The notes under the pieces: model-generated
Database searches by the model: none
Seen by the model: only the letters and a program-made list of their open reading frames with translations
What the model was told of the DNA's origin: nothing
In this document: in pieces, positions 1 through 10,359 of the stretch
How positions within the stretch are numbered: the first letter of the stretch is position 1
Layout of the letters: every line of letters begins with the position of its first letter
IMG/VR virus record: IMGVR_UViG_3300009553_000022
Span: 1-64,000 of that record
Length of the DNA: 64,000 nt
Direction: 5' to 3' (one strand)
DNA from: a virus
Position numbers and translations under genes: made by a program

Positions 1-227
1 ACGCCAACGAGCGCGGGATCCAGCAGACGTCGCCGGAGATGTTGCAAGCCTCCAGTGCCGCACCCCTAGCCTTTTTGAAGGAGGCGCAAAATGCGCCGTA
101 TTCTCCGCTCGCGGCTGAAGCGCAGTTGATCCAGGCCCTTGCGGGCAACGGTCAACTCGGCAAGCCCGACGTTGTGGAGAACCTCAGCGGCGCTGAGCGG
201 GCAATGCAAGCCTTCGGGAACATCTAA
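1..227 (+). CDS. C-terminal end of a truncated structural-region protein
   Basis: The reading frame is open from base 3 at the left edge and ends with TAA at 225-227. The visible 74 residues are Ala/Gln-rich and predicted helical (ending ..AMQAFGNI). No domain is recognised. It lies 5 bases before the next gene on the same strand, so it belongs to the same virion-protein operon. An internal ATG at 39 exists, but the frame runs through it to the edge, so the gene most likely begins outside the window. Confidence 0.6.
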   Translation, partial: ANERGIQQTSPEMLQASSAAPLAFLKEAQNAPYSPLAAEAQLIQALAGNGQLGKPDVVENLSGAERAMQAFGNI

Positions 228-232
228 CGACC

Positions 233-1606
233 ATGCCGTTCTACCCTGCACAACGTGGCGGCGGCGGAAACGCCGGCCTGATGTGGAACATCTACAGCGA
301 CCTCTGGGGTCCTGGCAAGAAGCAGCGGGGTGTTGATAACGACCTCCGCGCGCAGGCCAACACTCGCGCGAACGAGGCCAACATGCGTGAGGCTGAGCTG
401 TTCCCGCATCAGCTTGAGCAGGTGAAGACCGCAAGCGCCGAGAAGGCCCGAGAGGCGGCCCGCGGGCAGGCCCTCGACAAGATCGGTCAAGCCCCCCGGG
501 CGCAGCTTCCAAACCTCCCTTTTGTTCCGACGGAAGCAATCAACCAGGGCCTCGCGAAGACCACAACCGACGCCCTCGAAGCGTTAAAAACCACGCCGTT
601 CGCCCAACTGTCACCCGAAAGCCAGGCGTTTGTACAGAGCGCCGCGCGCAATGTCTTCCCCGACCTGAACGAGGCTGACGCGGCGGTGAACTGGGACCGG
701 ATCGTTGGCGCCCGGACAGGGAACGCAGGAATTTTGCCGCAGGCCGTCACGTCTGAAGGCGGCAGGGTCAGCACTCAGTCTGTGCCTGCGTGGAAGGTCG
801 ACGAGGAGAAGTCGAAGGCGGCGCGCTCCAACATGGATGCCCTGACGAAGGCGGGCCAGGGGCTATTTCAAGATCTGCAGGGGCAGCCGATGATCCGAAC
901 TTATTTCGAGTCTAGCAAGGCTGTCGATACGCTGGGCAAGGCGGTCGAAGTCGCGAAGACCAACCCGAACGGAGTCGACGACGTTCAGATCATTTACAAC
1001 TACATCCGGGCGCTTGACCCGTCTGTCGTGAAAGAGGGTGAGATCCGGCTCCTGGCCGAGACCAGCCCGCTTTTGTCGCGGCTCGGCATCAAGCTCGACT
1101 CTCTGACGACCGGCCAAAAGCTGAACCAGAAGCAGCGCGACTTGATCTTGACCGCCGCCAAGCGAGGACTGGAGAGCCACGCGACCGCCGCGCAGAAAGT
1201 CGCTGACTCTTACGTGAAACAGGCCGAAGCCCAGGGCATCCCGTCCGGCAGCGTCGCGTTTCCGCAATTTGGTAGTCCGAAGGTGCAAGATCCGACGACC
1301 CTCGTTACTCCCCCGGGGGCGCCCCCGGCGCAGGCGCCGAACGAAGTGCCGTTTTTCAACTCTGAGGCCGAGGCCGAAGCCGCGAACCTGCCGCCCGGCA
1401 CAGTTGTCTCTTATTATGATCCGGTGAAGGGTCGTAATGTGCGGGCTCGGTGGCATGGACCAGCCCAGGCCGCGCCTGCCGCACCTACGCCTCCGCCTTT
1501 CCAGGCGTGGCCGCCGCAGTTCACGCTGCCGTCAGCGCCGCAGAACCCTGCGCAGCCGGGGTTTCAGCTTCCGGACATTAACCTTCCCCTCATTCTGTCC
1601 CGCTAA
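233..1606 (+). CDS. Virion-associated protein, function unknown
   Basis: 457 aa. The N-terminus (MPFYPAQRGGGGNAGLMW) is followed by a Lys/Ala/Gln-rich, mostly helical middle. The C-terminal ~110 residues are rich in Pro and Ala and look disordered. There is no signal peptide or membrane segment. Its stop overlaps the start of the 2,424-aa polyvalent protein (TAATG), so the two are translationally coupled. By position it may be an internal virion or ejection protein. No family was recognised; the role is inferred from context only. Confidence 0.75.
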   Translation: MPFYPAQRGGGGNAGLMWNIYSDLWGPGKKQRGVDNDLRAQANTRANEANMREAELFPHQLEQVKTASAEKAREAARGQALDKIGQAPRAQLPNLPFVPTEAINQGLAKTTTDALEALKTTPFAQLSPESQAFVQSAARNVFPDLNEADAAVNWDRIVGARTGNAGILPQAVTSEGGRVSTQSVPAWKVDEEKSKAARSNMDALTKAGQGLFQDLQGQPMIRTYFESSKAVDTLGKAVEVAKTNPNGVDDVQIIYNYIRALDPSVVKEGEIRLLAETSPLLSRLGIKLDSLTTGQKLNQKQRDLILTAAKRGLESHATAAQKVADSYVKQAEAQGIPSGSVAFPQFGSPKVQDPTTLVTPPGAPPAQAPNEVPFFNSEAEAEAANLPPGTVVSYYDPVKGRNVRARWHGPAQAAPAAPTPPPFQAWPPQFTLPSAPQNPAQPGFQLPDINLPLILSR

Positions 1607-4600
1607 TGCCTTTCGAGATCCTCGACGAGCAGCCAGCACAGCCCCCGTCGGCAAAACCCGCCGGCGGTTTCGAGGTGCTGGACGAGCAGCCGGTAGACGC
1701 GTCCTTCGTAATGGGCCGCGTCGCACAGGGCCAGCCTGTCAGTCTCGCCGAGGCGAAAATCGTCCGCGACTCCGACCAGAAAGGCGAGGGCTGGGGAAAA
1801 TTCCTCGGTGACGTCGGGCACGGCTTGTGGGAAACCGGCAAGGGCGCCGTCTCGAACGCGGGGAAAGCGTGGATGGATCCCAACCTCCAAGCGTACCCGC
1901 TCAAGAAGTTTACGACGTTGGCCGAGGGGGCTCTCCGCGGGACATACGATCTCGCAAACATGGCCCGGCAGGCCGCGCGGAAGGGCTACGACAAAGTCCG
2001 CGACTCTGGTGCGCCCGAGGACGAAAAAGTCCAGCACCTACAATCCCGCCTGAACCAAAGCGCCGAATGGGCCAAGGGTCGGGCGCAAGGCTGGGACGGA
2101 CAGGGCACGCTGACGCCGTTTGTCGGGAACCTTCCTGACGCCCTCAAGCCCATGCTGGCGCCGTCCGCCCCAGGTGCCGAGGCTGCGAGCTTGGTTCTCG
2201 ACCCGACGCTCTTGATCGGCGGCGAGGGCGCCGTCGGTAAAGGGCTGATGAAGGCCGCCGCCGCGGGCGCGCTGAAAAAGATCCCTGGTGCTGCGAAGGT
2301 TGCTCAGCTGGCCAGCAAAGCCGCAGAGTTGGCTCCTAAAGTCGTCCCGAAGACTCTGGAAGGTGTTGAGAAGGCCGCGAACGCGGTTAAGGAAGCCGCT
2401 GCCAAGCCCGGCGCGTTTGTCCGCCGCGTCCCCGAAGAGTTTCGCGCGCCGGTTTCGACCGCTGCGTTGCCTGTCACTGCGCCGGCACTCGCGACTCGTA
2501 AGGTTGCGGGCGCGGTTTCCAAAGTGGCGGAGTTCACTCGCCGCCTTTCCGAGTTGCCTGGCGCGACGCAGGCCGGATCTCGGCTTCAGCAACTGGCGAA
2601 AGACGCCTCGGCTCCCGCCTGGGCGCGTAATACAGCCCGGGTATTGGATGCTCGCGGTGTTGGTAGCGCGGCGTTTGATGCGGCTTCTGAACTCGGCAAA
2701 GGCGCGGCGCATGGCGGAGCGTACGGCGCCGCATTGGGAGCCGGCACAGCCGAAACCAGCGAGGAACGAGCGCACGCGATCGGCGGGGGTATGGCCCTCG
2801 GTGCCGCGGGGCGCGTGGGCATGCGCTACCTTCCTGCAGGCCGCGCGCACAAGATCGCTCAGATGCAGGCGAACGACCTCGCGTCGTTGTTCGAGCGGTT
2901 GGAAGGCCAGGGAACTCGTCCGGAGCTGCTGGACAAGCTGCCGTCTCACGCAGCCGACACACTGGCGGCGTACACTGCGGCCGTCGACCCCAGCCTAAAA
3001 GTTACTTTGCACGATGACGCCGGATTCGCCGCTGCCGCCCCTGAGCAACCGAACGCCGCCGCGTTTTACAACCCGAAGACCCACGAGGTCGTTCTGAACC
3101 TCGACCGCCTGGGGAGTGCCACCGGCCACGAACTCGGGCACGCTCTGATGTCTGCCCGCAAGGTGGACGGTGAGGCGCGTCTGGCGATTGATTCCGCTCT
3201 CGGCACGGACGGCGTTCTGGCTGCGGCCCGCGAATACGCCGGCCAGTTGGTCGACAACGACCTGAAACGCCAGCCCCCGCCGCTCCCCGGGCAGCCCCCG
3301 CCACTTCCGCAGGCTCGCGAGCAGCTCATTGCGAACAAGATTGCACAGCTGACGCAGGCGCATGGCGGCGACGGCTGGGTGTACTCGGAAATTGTCGCAG
3401 ACGCAGCGAAGAACCAGATCACACCTGACCTGTATAAGAATACGCTCCGGCCCTCGATGGCGAAGACCGTGCTGGAAGCCCTGGGCGCCAAGGCCCGCGG
3501 GGATCTGGCCGGCATGCTGCCGCCTGGCGCGTTGTTTAGCGACGCTCGGATCTACGGCGGCGACATCGCCAAGATGCTGCAAACGCATCTCCGCGAATCT
3601 CACCGCGAAGGCATCAAGCCCACGACCGCGAAAGAGGAAGGCGTCAACGTCCCGTCTGATCTGCTCGGTAAGCACGCTTCTGTTCCAGTTGGCTCGGATG
3701 CCGTGAAGGTTGAAGGTAGCGCGATTGTCCCCCGGACTCCCGCGGAGGTTCGGCAGATTGAGAAGGCGAGACAGCAGGCTGTGAAGCCGATTGTCGACCA
3801 GCAGCCGAAGCCCCAGGGCGACGTAAGTCCCGAGGTGGCTCCGCGTGTTGGTTCGGATGGTACGGTCGAAGTTCGCGGCACCAAGATCAGCGATCAGATC
3901 GCCGGACTCCCGCAGTTTTCGGACGAAGCCAAACGCATCGCGAAGCAGGTCGAGGATGTGATTGCCGGCGGGCAAGGCGGAATTATTCGGACGTGGTACC
4001 AAGCCCTCGGCTCCAGCAAGGTCGGCACCTGGGCGAAGTCTGTACGTAAGAAGCTCGGCAACTGGTCTGTTTCGCAGGTCGACATTGCGCCGTACGAGTT
4101 CCATATTTCCGACGCCAACAACGTTCTTGTGCGTGGAGTATCCCGGACTGCGGCGGAGCAGAAGCTCGCCCGTTGGCAGCAGGAAGGAAAGCTCGACAAG
4201 CTCTGGGGCGGTGACGCGGACGCCTTCAGAAAGGATCTCCACACCTACCTGCAGAACCACGCCCAAGGACTGCGCGGGGCCGTCAACCTCGGCGACGAAG
4301 TCCGGGACGCATTAAATCTATTTGTCACTGGGCAGGCGTCGAAGTTCAAAGACGCGAACCCACTGCGCGCGGACGTCTCAGGCAAGGACAAGAACGGGAT
4401 CATCCGCTCCATCCGCCTGGACCGCATGGCGAACCCTGAGCACGTCGAGGGCAGCCTCCCGCTCGACTGGACAAAGCAACAGCGCAATTTTAGCCCGGCG
4501 GGCGACGATCCGGTCGTTGCGGCCGCTCTCCGAACACCCGGCGGCCAGATCTTCAGCGATCGCTGGCATGGCGGCGCAATGATGCAGATCATGGACGCGG

Positions 4601-7600
4601 CGGGCCGGGGCGAGCTGAAGGAGCCTGCATTTGATTTCGAGAATGTCGCGGATGGTTTCGTCACCAAAAGCGGCAAATTCTTGTCCCGCGAGGAAGCTCT
4701 GCAGCACGCGCAGGCCCAGGGGCAACTCCCGGACAGCGCCCGATTTGAAAACGGGCAGCTGGAGTCCGATGCGTTTGCGGCACAGCGCAGTTTCTCCCCG
4801 TCGTCTGACTCTTACATCGACGACGCCCGCGACGTTTTCGCGAGAGCCCCCTCGCTCCAAACGCTCCGCTTCGACCGCGGAACCGGCGAGTTGATCGATC
4901 ACAAAGGGGACGTTGTTTCCGAGAACGACCTGAAGACGTTGGCACCAGGCGTCGACATGGATCGGGTCCGTGGTGCGGTTGTCACACTGACCGCACTGCA
5001 GGAGTGGGAAGCGCGGCAGGGCAATCTGTTTTCGCAGGTCTCGCAAGCCCCTAAAGCTCCTGGCGAGCCCGTCGAAAACCGTAAGGTGTTATACGCACCG
5101 TCGAAAGACAAACTCGGTTTCTATTCCCAGCTCGAAGAGACGTTAAAAGCGATCCCGCCGAAGTCGTCTCCTGCACAGATTCGCGCCATGTTGCGGCAGG
5201 GTGTGAAGGAAAAGGGCAAGCTACTCGCGAAGCCGGTTAAGGCTGAGGAGATGCGCGATACGAAGGCGCCAGACGGGACGACGTTCGAGGAGTGGCTGAA
5301 CGAGAACCCGAAGGCGACGCTCGACGAGATCAAGTCGTGGGCGCAGGTCAACAAGACGAAGGTATACGCCAATGAAGGCGCGAATAAGATCGAGGGAGAA
5401 GAGTATACCTCTGAGCCTGAGCCCGTGCGGTTTCGCGAGGCTCATTACGTTGAGATCGCGCCTGATCATGTATCAGATCACTTCCGTCAAAAAGTCGAAG
5501 ACGAGTTTCACGACCAATGGGCCGACGAGGTGCCGGAGGAAATGACCAGGCCCGAGTTTAAGGAGGAAGTTGTGCGGCGGATTGATGCTTATCTTAACGA
5601 GCATCCGGTGCGCGAATGGACCGACAACGAGCATGGTTACACGATCCAAGGGTCCAAGGAACAAGGGTACGCTGTATTTACTCCGGACGGCGATGAAGTC
5701 GACTCGGAGATCACTCGCTTTAGTCGCGCAGTCGACGCTGCCAACGAGCACGCGTTTGACGCCATGTCCACGACTGAGCGGCACGACGACGAGATCAGCA
5801 CAGAGCCCCAGTACAGCTCTTATGTCCTCGGCAAAGCCGGGGAGAACTACCAGGAAGTTGTTTTTGAAGTGCCGGGGAACCGTCCTGGTTCTGGCTTCGA
5901 GAGCAGCCATTTCAGCGGCAACCCGGATTACATTTTCCATGCCCGCACGAGTGAATATAAGACGCCGAAGGGCGAGAAGGTTTTCCTGATCGAGGAGACG
6001 CAGAGCGATCTGCACCGCGGGGGACGGGAAGAGGGGTACAAAGATTCGTCAATCGAGCGAAAACGCAAGCAGCTGTCAAACGCCTTCGATGCCCGTAGAG
6101 ACGCGATCTCCCAGGCGAACCAGATAACACCAACTGCTGACTTACAGAAGCTCTTCGCGGACGATCCTGAACTTACTCGCATAAAGGCTGAGAGAGAAAA
6201 GCTCCACGAGTCGCAAGGCAAGCTCCCCGACGCGCCACTCAAAAAATCCTGGTCCGAGTTCCTTCTGAAGTGGGGTCTTCGTGAGGCTGCGGCTCGCGGC
6301 GCGCAGTACCTGGGTTGGGTGACTGGTGGGCAGACTCAAGAGCACTACAATTTGCGGAAGGAAGTCAAAGAACTGTCCTGGGATGGGAAGACACTCAAGG
6401 CGGATCTTGTCCGTGGCGGACAGAGGTCGTTTCCGGCGGCCAACGAGGAAGAGGTCGCGAAGTACGTTGGGAAGGGCGTTGCGAGTCGGTTGGTAACGGC
6501 TGACCTGAAGCCCGAGCCGGCGGTTATGACTGAAGCGCAGTGGGCGCAAAAATTCCCTGAGCAGTGGGCAGAATACGCGAAGTCGCACAGTATTGGGCGA
6601 GATCCGTCTAGTGCACACTGGAAAGCGGTTGAACCAGACGGGGCGTCTAGCGGAGTATTTACTTCGCAAGAAGCCGCGGATTTGTGGTCGAAGCGCGTGT
6701 CTAGTACGCGATCTGTATCCGGCGGAGGTCTTGAGATGGGCGGCGAGTGGGCGGTCAACATGTACGACAAGGCCCACGTCAATTTTCTGGAGGATTACGC
6801 GAAGTCGCAGGGTTGGCTGAAGGCTCTCGGCGCGGAGCAGAGCAAGCCCGACCCGAACCAGCTCGAACTCGCCGGCATGCCCGAGCACAAGGCGAAGCGG
6901 GCTGTTCGAGACGTGGAGATCATTACGAAGCATGCCGGATCGGGTCCTTCTGGGGCACGCGGCGAAGGCGAAACTGCGAAGGTTCACGCGATCGCAATCC
7001 CGCCCGAGGTTAAGGATCACATCCTCCACGAGGGGCAGCCGATGTATTCGCCTAGCAGCGAGCCCGCGGCTCCCGACACGCTGACGGCTCTGCACAACAC
7101 TTCTGGCGCTGGCATTCTGGCCGCGGCTCGTATGGGCGGCATTCCCGCCCCGTCGGTGGCTGTTATGAAGCGGGAGCACCCGTTCTCGTCCTTCGGTGAC
7201 ATCACGCTGATCGCGCCGCGCGACGTTGTGGATCCTGAACACGGCACAAAAGTTTTCGACGCGGACGCGTACACGCCGCGCCAGCCCAAGCCGGAATACG
7301 GTCGGATTCGCTCAGCAGCAAAGAGCCAACTCCGTAAGCAGTTCGAGGCCGAGGTCAAGCGCCTGGACGATTACAGCAACTTCCACGAGGTCCTTGAGGC
7401 ATTGGGCGGACAGTACCGGACGCCGAGCAAGGAAAAGGCTATTGAGGCGATGGGCAACTCTCCCGCCGTTGTGTCTAAGTTCCTTGCCGATACCGGCGGC
7501 AACCCGGCTGACGTCTACCGCCGACAGTCGAAGCCCGGTGCGTCCTCGAACGAGTATTCGACCGAACTCCTTAAGGAACGGGAAACGCTCCGGAAGATTC

Positions 7601-8880
7601 TGTCGGGCCGGCAAGACGAGTTTAATAGCTGGGCCGAGAACATCCTGGACCCCGTATTCGGTCAGCCCTTTGTGAAGGTCGGCGGCCAGCGCCTTCCCTA
7701 CACCGCGGAGAATGTCGCCCGGGCGATGACCGGCAAGACCCGAGCCCAAGAGGGCGGGATGACCTACGGCCCCGGGCACGCCCGCGCGTCTGCCTCCCGC
7801 CAGTTCGGGTCAGTTCCGGAGATGCACAAAGCCGAGGGCAACCTCGTCTCTGACGACGATTTCCAGAAGCACCGCGACGCGCAAGAGCCGATCATGGACG
7901 CGTACCGGCGGGCGGCGGTCGGAGCAAATAACATCGAGCACCGGAGCACCTGGGATAACCTCGACGACGCGATGCGCGTTCTTGGGATGTACTTGCGCGG
8001 CGGCAAGAGCGACAGCCCGGCCCGGATGGCCGCGGCGCTGCGCCGCCACGGGTTCGGAGACGACCCGGAAGTCGTCCAGGCGGCGATCAAAGCTGCAGGC
8101 TCCCTCCGCGATGCTCCGACGGAATACTTCGAGGCCAAGCCGCAACGGGAGGTCAAACTTCCTGAGTTTGTCGGCGCTGTAGTGCCTGAAAAAACCTCTC
8201 CGCGGGTCCTGGCTGTGCTGGAGAAATACGGCATCCAGGTCGAGACATACAAGAACAGCGAAGACCGGCAAGCTGCGACTGTGCGCCTTCGCGAGAAGCT
8301 GGCTGGCGAAGGGCAGGCTGTTCATTTCGCACCATCAGAGGATGAAGGCTTCTTTTACAAAGCCGATCCGGATCTTCCTGGGCACGATCCTAAATACCGT
8401 ACCCCGGAGCCTGAAAGGGACCTGCCGGACGCCTCAACTGCTCGGAATGCCGGACTGATTCATTACTGGCAGGCTCCAAGCGGGAACCTGTACGACGCCG
8501 ACCGTTATCATTGGAAATGGGCACGGGAGCATGTGACAGGCGATGCCGCCGACGCAGTCGAACGGATGATCCGCAATGGCTGGACTAGGATCAACGTCTC
8601 GGCTGGTGACAGGATGGTTCTTGTCCAAGGCCGGCCGAGTCGAGCCCAAAGGGCGAGGTTAGAAGATTTGGGGTTCAGTGTCGAGCTGCCGGTAATGGAC
8701 GACAGCGGCATGCTTTTGATTGAGTCGACGGGTGAGTTCGGCCAACCCCCGGAATTTTCGCCCAGCGGCACAGCCCCGCAGAAGGGCGGTAAACGTCCCG
8801 CCCTCCGCGAGCCTAGGGAACACCTGGCACCAGGTCCGGAGCAACCGGACGACGAAGAGAATGAAACCCACATACAATGA
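1606..8880 (+). CDS. Phage large polyvalent protein with zinc-protease motif
   Basis: 2,424 aa, the largest gene in the window. It opens with a short duplicated motif (PFEILDEQP, then GFEVLDEQP) and a long Ala/Lys-rich helical region. A zincin signature HELGH sits at residues 508-512. Around 1400-1480 is a segment (GNPDYIFHARTSEY then FLIEETQSD) of the type repeated in phage polyvalent proteins. It is followed near 1550-1730 by a region with the motif YLGWVTGGQTQEHYNL. Proteins of this class are known to ride in the capsid and enter the host with the DNA, carrying several enzyme domains against host targets. Only the HExxH motif is a direct functional clue. Coding is continuous with no frameshift. 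Confidence 0.85.
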   Translation: MPFEILDEQPAQPPSAKPAGGFEVLDEQPVDASFVMGRVAQGQPVSLAEAKIVRDSDQKGEGWGKFLGDVGHGLWETGKGAVSNAGKAWMDPNLQAYPLKKFTTLAEGALRGTYDLANMARQAARKGYDKVRDSGAPEDEKVQHLQSRLNQSAEWAKGRAQGWDGQGTLTPFVGNLPDALKPMLAPSAPGAEAASLVLDPTLLIGGEGAVGKGLMKAAAAGALKKIPGAAKVAQLASKAAELAPKVVPKTLEGVEKAANAVKEAAAKPGAFVRRVPEEFRAPVSTAALPVTAPALATRKVAGAVSKVAEFTRRLSELPGATQAGSRLQQLAKDASAPAWARNTARVLDARGVGSAAFDAASELGKGAAHGGAYGAALGAGTAETSEERAHAIGGGMALGAAGRVGMRYLPAGRAHKIAQMQANDLASLFERLEGQGTRPELLDKLPSHAADTLAAYTAAVDPSLKVTLHDDAGFAAAAPEQPNAAAFYNPKTHEVVLNLDRLGSATGHELGHALMSARKVDGEARLAIDSALGTDGVLAAAREYAGQLVDNDLKRQPPPLPGQPPPLPQAREQLIANKIAQLTQAHGGDGWVYSEIVADAAKNQITPDLYKNTLRPSMAKTVLEALGAKARGDLAGMLPPGALFSDARIYGGDIAKMLQTHLRESHREGIKPTTAKEEGVNVPSDLLGKHASVPVGSDAVKVEGSAIVPRTPAEVRQIEKARQQAVKPIVDQQPKPQGDVSPEVAPRVGSDGTVEVRGTKISDQIAGLPQFSDEAKRIAKQVEDVIAGGQGGIIRTWYQALGSSKVGTWAKSVRKKLGNWSVSQVDIAPYEFHISDANNVLVRGVSRTAAEQKLARWQQEGKLDKLWGGDADAFRKDLHTYLQNHAQGLRGAVNLGDEVRDALNLFVTGQASKFKDANPLRADVSGKDKNGIIRSIRLDRMANPEHVEGSLPLDWTKQQRNFSPAGDDPVVAAALRTPGGQIFSDRWHGGAMMQIMDAAGRGELKEPAFDFENVADGFVTKSGKFLSREEALQHAQAQGQLPDSARFENGQLESDAFAAQRSFSPSSDSYIDDARDVFARAPSLQTLRFDRGTGELIDHKGDVVSENDLKTLAPGVDMDRVRGAVVTLTALQEWEARQGNLFSQVSQAPKAPGEPVENRKVLYAPSKDKLGFYSQLEETLKAIPPKSSPAQIRAMLRQGVKEKGKLLAKPVKAEEMRDTKAPDGTTFEEWLNENPKATLDEIKSWAQVNKTKVYANEGANKIEGEEYTSEPEPVRFREAHYVEIAPDHVSDHFRQKVEDEFHDQWADEVPEEMTRPEFKEEVVRRIDAYLNEHPVREWTDNEHGYTIQGSKEQGYAVFTPDGDEVDSEITRFSRAVDAANEHAFDAMSTTERHDDEISTEPQYSSYVLGKAGENYQEVVFEVPGNRPGSGFESSHFSGNPDYIFHARTSEYKTPKGEKVFLIEETQSDLHRGGREEGYKDSSIERKRKQLSNAFDARRDAISQANQITPTADLQKLFADDPELTRIKAEREKLHESQGKLPDAPLKKSWSEFLLKWGLREAAARGAQYLGWVTGGQTQEHYNLRKEVKELSWDGKTLKADLVRGGQRSFPAANEEEVAKYVGKGVASRLVTADLKPEPAVMTEAQWAQKFPEQWAEYAKSHSIGRDPSSAHWKAVEPDGASSGVFTSQEAADLWSKRVSSTRSVSGGGLEMGGEWAVNMYDKAHVNFLEDYAKSQGWLKALGAEQSKPDPNQLELAGMPEHKAKRAVRDVEIITKHAGSGPSGARGEGETAKVHAIAIPPEVKDHILHEGQPMYSPSSEPAAPDTLTALHNTSGAGILAAARMGGIPAPSVAVMKREHPFSSFGDITLIAPRDVVDPEHGTKVFDADAYTPRQPKPEYGRIRSAAKSQLRKQFEAEVKRLDDYSNFHEVLEALGGQYRTPSKEKAIEAMGNSPAVVSKFLADTGGNPADVYRRQSKPGASSNEYSTELLKERETLRKILSGRQDEFNSWAENILDPVFGQPFVKVGGQRLPYTAENVARAMTGKTRAQEGGMTYGPGHARASASRQFGSVPEMHKAEGNLVSDDDFQKHRDAQEPIMDAYRRAAVGANNIEHRSTWDNLDDAMRVLGMYLRGGKSDSPARMAAALRRHGFGDDPEVVQAAIKAAGSLRDAPTEYFEAKPQREVKLPEFVGAVVPEKTSPRVLAVLEKYGIQVETYKNSEDRQAATVRLREKLAGEGQAVHFAPSEDEGFFYKADPDLPGHDPKYRTPEPERDLPDASTARNAGLIHYWQAPSGNLYDADRYHWKWAREHVTGDAADAVERMIRNGWTRINVSAGDRMVLVQGRPSRAQRARLEDLGFSVELPVMDDSGMLLIESTGEFGQPPEFSPSGTAPQKGGKRPALREPREHLAPGPEQPDDEENETHIQ

Positions 8881-9097
8881 ATGCTTCATCGCGGCCCTGA
8901 CCGGACTCCTTGCTGGAGACGCGGGCGGCCTGGCGGAAAAGGTCGTCCAGGGAGGCGGATTCAACAATCCGTCAGACGCGCGGGAGCAGGCCGCGTATAC
9001 GCTCGTCCAGGCCGCTAAGGCGATTGCTGAAGCCGCCGTGTCGGACGCACCGCCTAAACCCCGGGCTGCCCGGGGCTTCACGAGCAAGATCAGTTGA
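8861..9097 (+). CDS. Small helical protein of the tail region
   Basis: 78 aa from ATG 8861 (MKPTYNECFIAALTGLLAG). It overlaps the end of the polyvalent gene by 20 bases. Longer upstream starts in this frame would lie deep inside that gene and read as its shadow. The protein is Ala-rich and amphipathic, without a membrane segment. Its TGA overlaps the TTG start of the tail-fibre gene. Function unknown; perhaps a fibre chaperone or a small virion protein by position. Confidence 0.6.
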   Translation: MKPTYNECFIAALTGLLAGDAGGLAEKVVQGGGFNNPSDAREQAAYTLVQAAKAIAEAAVSDAPPKPRAARGFTSKIS

Positions 9098-10359
9098 AGA
9101 ACGCCCATCAGCACACGATCGATCAAGTAGTCGGCCTCCGGACCTTGTCGGCTGACGTCAGCGCACGACTCGCTGAGATCGAGAATGAGATCTCAGCGAT
9201 CGAAGGGGACATTGCCGCCTTGGAGGGCATAGTCGGGCCGCCCATGGTCCTGGACACCGGCCCGTCGCCGGGGTATACCAAGATCGCCACCCTCAAGCGC
9301 GACGCCGTCGAGCAGTTCTCGGTGCAGGTGGACGGGCAGCTCAACTTGTTCCATTCCGAAGCGGACACCCAGGGCGTCACGATTAGCTGCAACAAGCGCG
9401 GGAAGACTGGCGACGCTAGCGCAGCGCCGGTTTCCGGGGATTCGATTGTGCAACTGCGGGCATACGCCTGGAATGGCTCGACGTACGGCGCAACTGGACA
9501 GATCCAGTTTGTTGCAGGGACGCAGCACAGCGGATCGACTGCCCAAAGCTACGTGCGTGCGTACGCGGTCCCCCCGTCGTCCACAACAGAGACGGAGGTG
9601 CTCCGGGGGACATTCGACTCTTCAGGCAATCCGATGCTCACGATGGGAGGCGCGACGTCGAGCTACCCAGCACTGAAGCGCAACGCCGCGTCGTTTGACG
9701 TGCGCCTGGCCGACGACTCCGCCTATGCCGCTTTTACGACGGGTACGTTACTCGCCGCCACGGGCGGGATGATCATGGGGACGACGGACTCGGCGTCGGT
9801 CTTCGCATACTCCTTCACCTGCAAAAAGCGCGGCACTACCGGCGACGCCAATGCGGCAGTTGCGACAGCGTCGGAGGTAGGAAACTTCTCCTGGCAGTCG
9901 TGGAATGGCTCGGCTTATGTCACAAACGCGCTGATGGTGATCAAGACGGAGGAGGCGCAGTCGTCGGGGCATGCTGGCGCGCAAATTAACTTCCGGACCA
10001 CGGCTGTAGGCTCTGGGTCCGTGACAAACGCGGCCTATATCACGGCTTCGCACAACTTCGTAATCGGCGCCACGTCAACCAACGAGCCCGCGTCCCTCGT
10101 CAAGGGGCTGGTGCTGGAGGCCGGAACCGCAGCCACCGGCGACCCGACGTCGGCGGGGGCGGTGTGGGTAGTGTCCGGGGAAATCCAATACCGGACCAGT
10201 GGGTCGAACGAGGGATCAGGTCAAACTAACCGCGTACACAACCGCGGCGCGCAGCAGGCCGGCGTAGGGACCAACTACACGCTAACGAACTCTGCGGCCC
10301 GGGTGACATTCGGCACGACGAATGCAGAGATCAACTTACCGACTGCCGGCACGTACTAG
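9094..10359 (+). CDS. Tail fibre / receptor-binding protein, ends at an amber codon
   Basis: 421 aa from TTG 9094 (TTGA overlap with the previous gene). An N-terminal heptad-like helix (residues ~8-45) is followed by two related beta-rich modules. Each contains a CxKRGxTGDA motif and a YAWNGS/QSWNGS motif, evidence of internal duplication. A glycine/threonine-rich linker leads to a C-terminal jelly-roll-like start (..AEINLPTAGTY). The frame then meets TAG at 10357-10359 and continues open for 89 more codons that complete the same fold (see next entry). The gene is the last of the virion operon and converges on a minus-strand gene. Confidence 0.75.
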   Translation: MKNAHQHTIDQVVGLRTLSADVSARLAEIENEISAIEGDIAALEGIVGPPMVLDTGPSPGYTKIATLKRDAVEQFSVQVDGQLNLFHSEADTQGVTISCNKRGKTGDASAAPVSGDSIVQLRAYAWNGSTYGATGQIQFVAGTQHSGSTAQSYVRAYAVPPSSTTETEVLRGTFDSSGNPMLTMGGATSSYPALKRNAASFDVRLADDSAYAAFTTGTLLAATGGMIMGTTDSASVFAYSFTCKKRGTTGDANAAVATASEVGNFSWQSWNGSAYVTNALMVIKTEEAQSSGHAGAQINFRTTAVGSGSVTNAAYITASHNFVIGATSTNEPASLVKGLVLEAGTAATGDPTSAGAVWVVSGEIQYRTSGSNEGSGQTNRVHNRGAQQAGVGTNYTLTNSAARVTFGTTNAEINLPTAGTY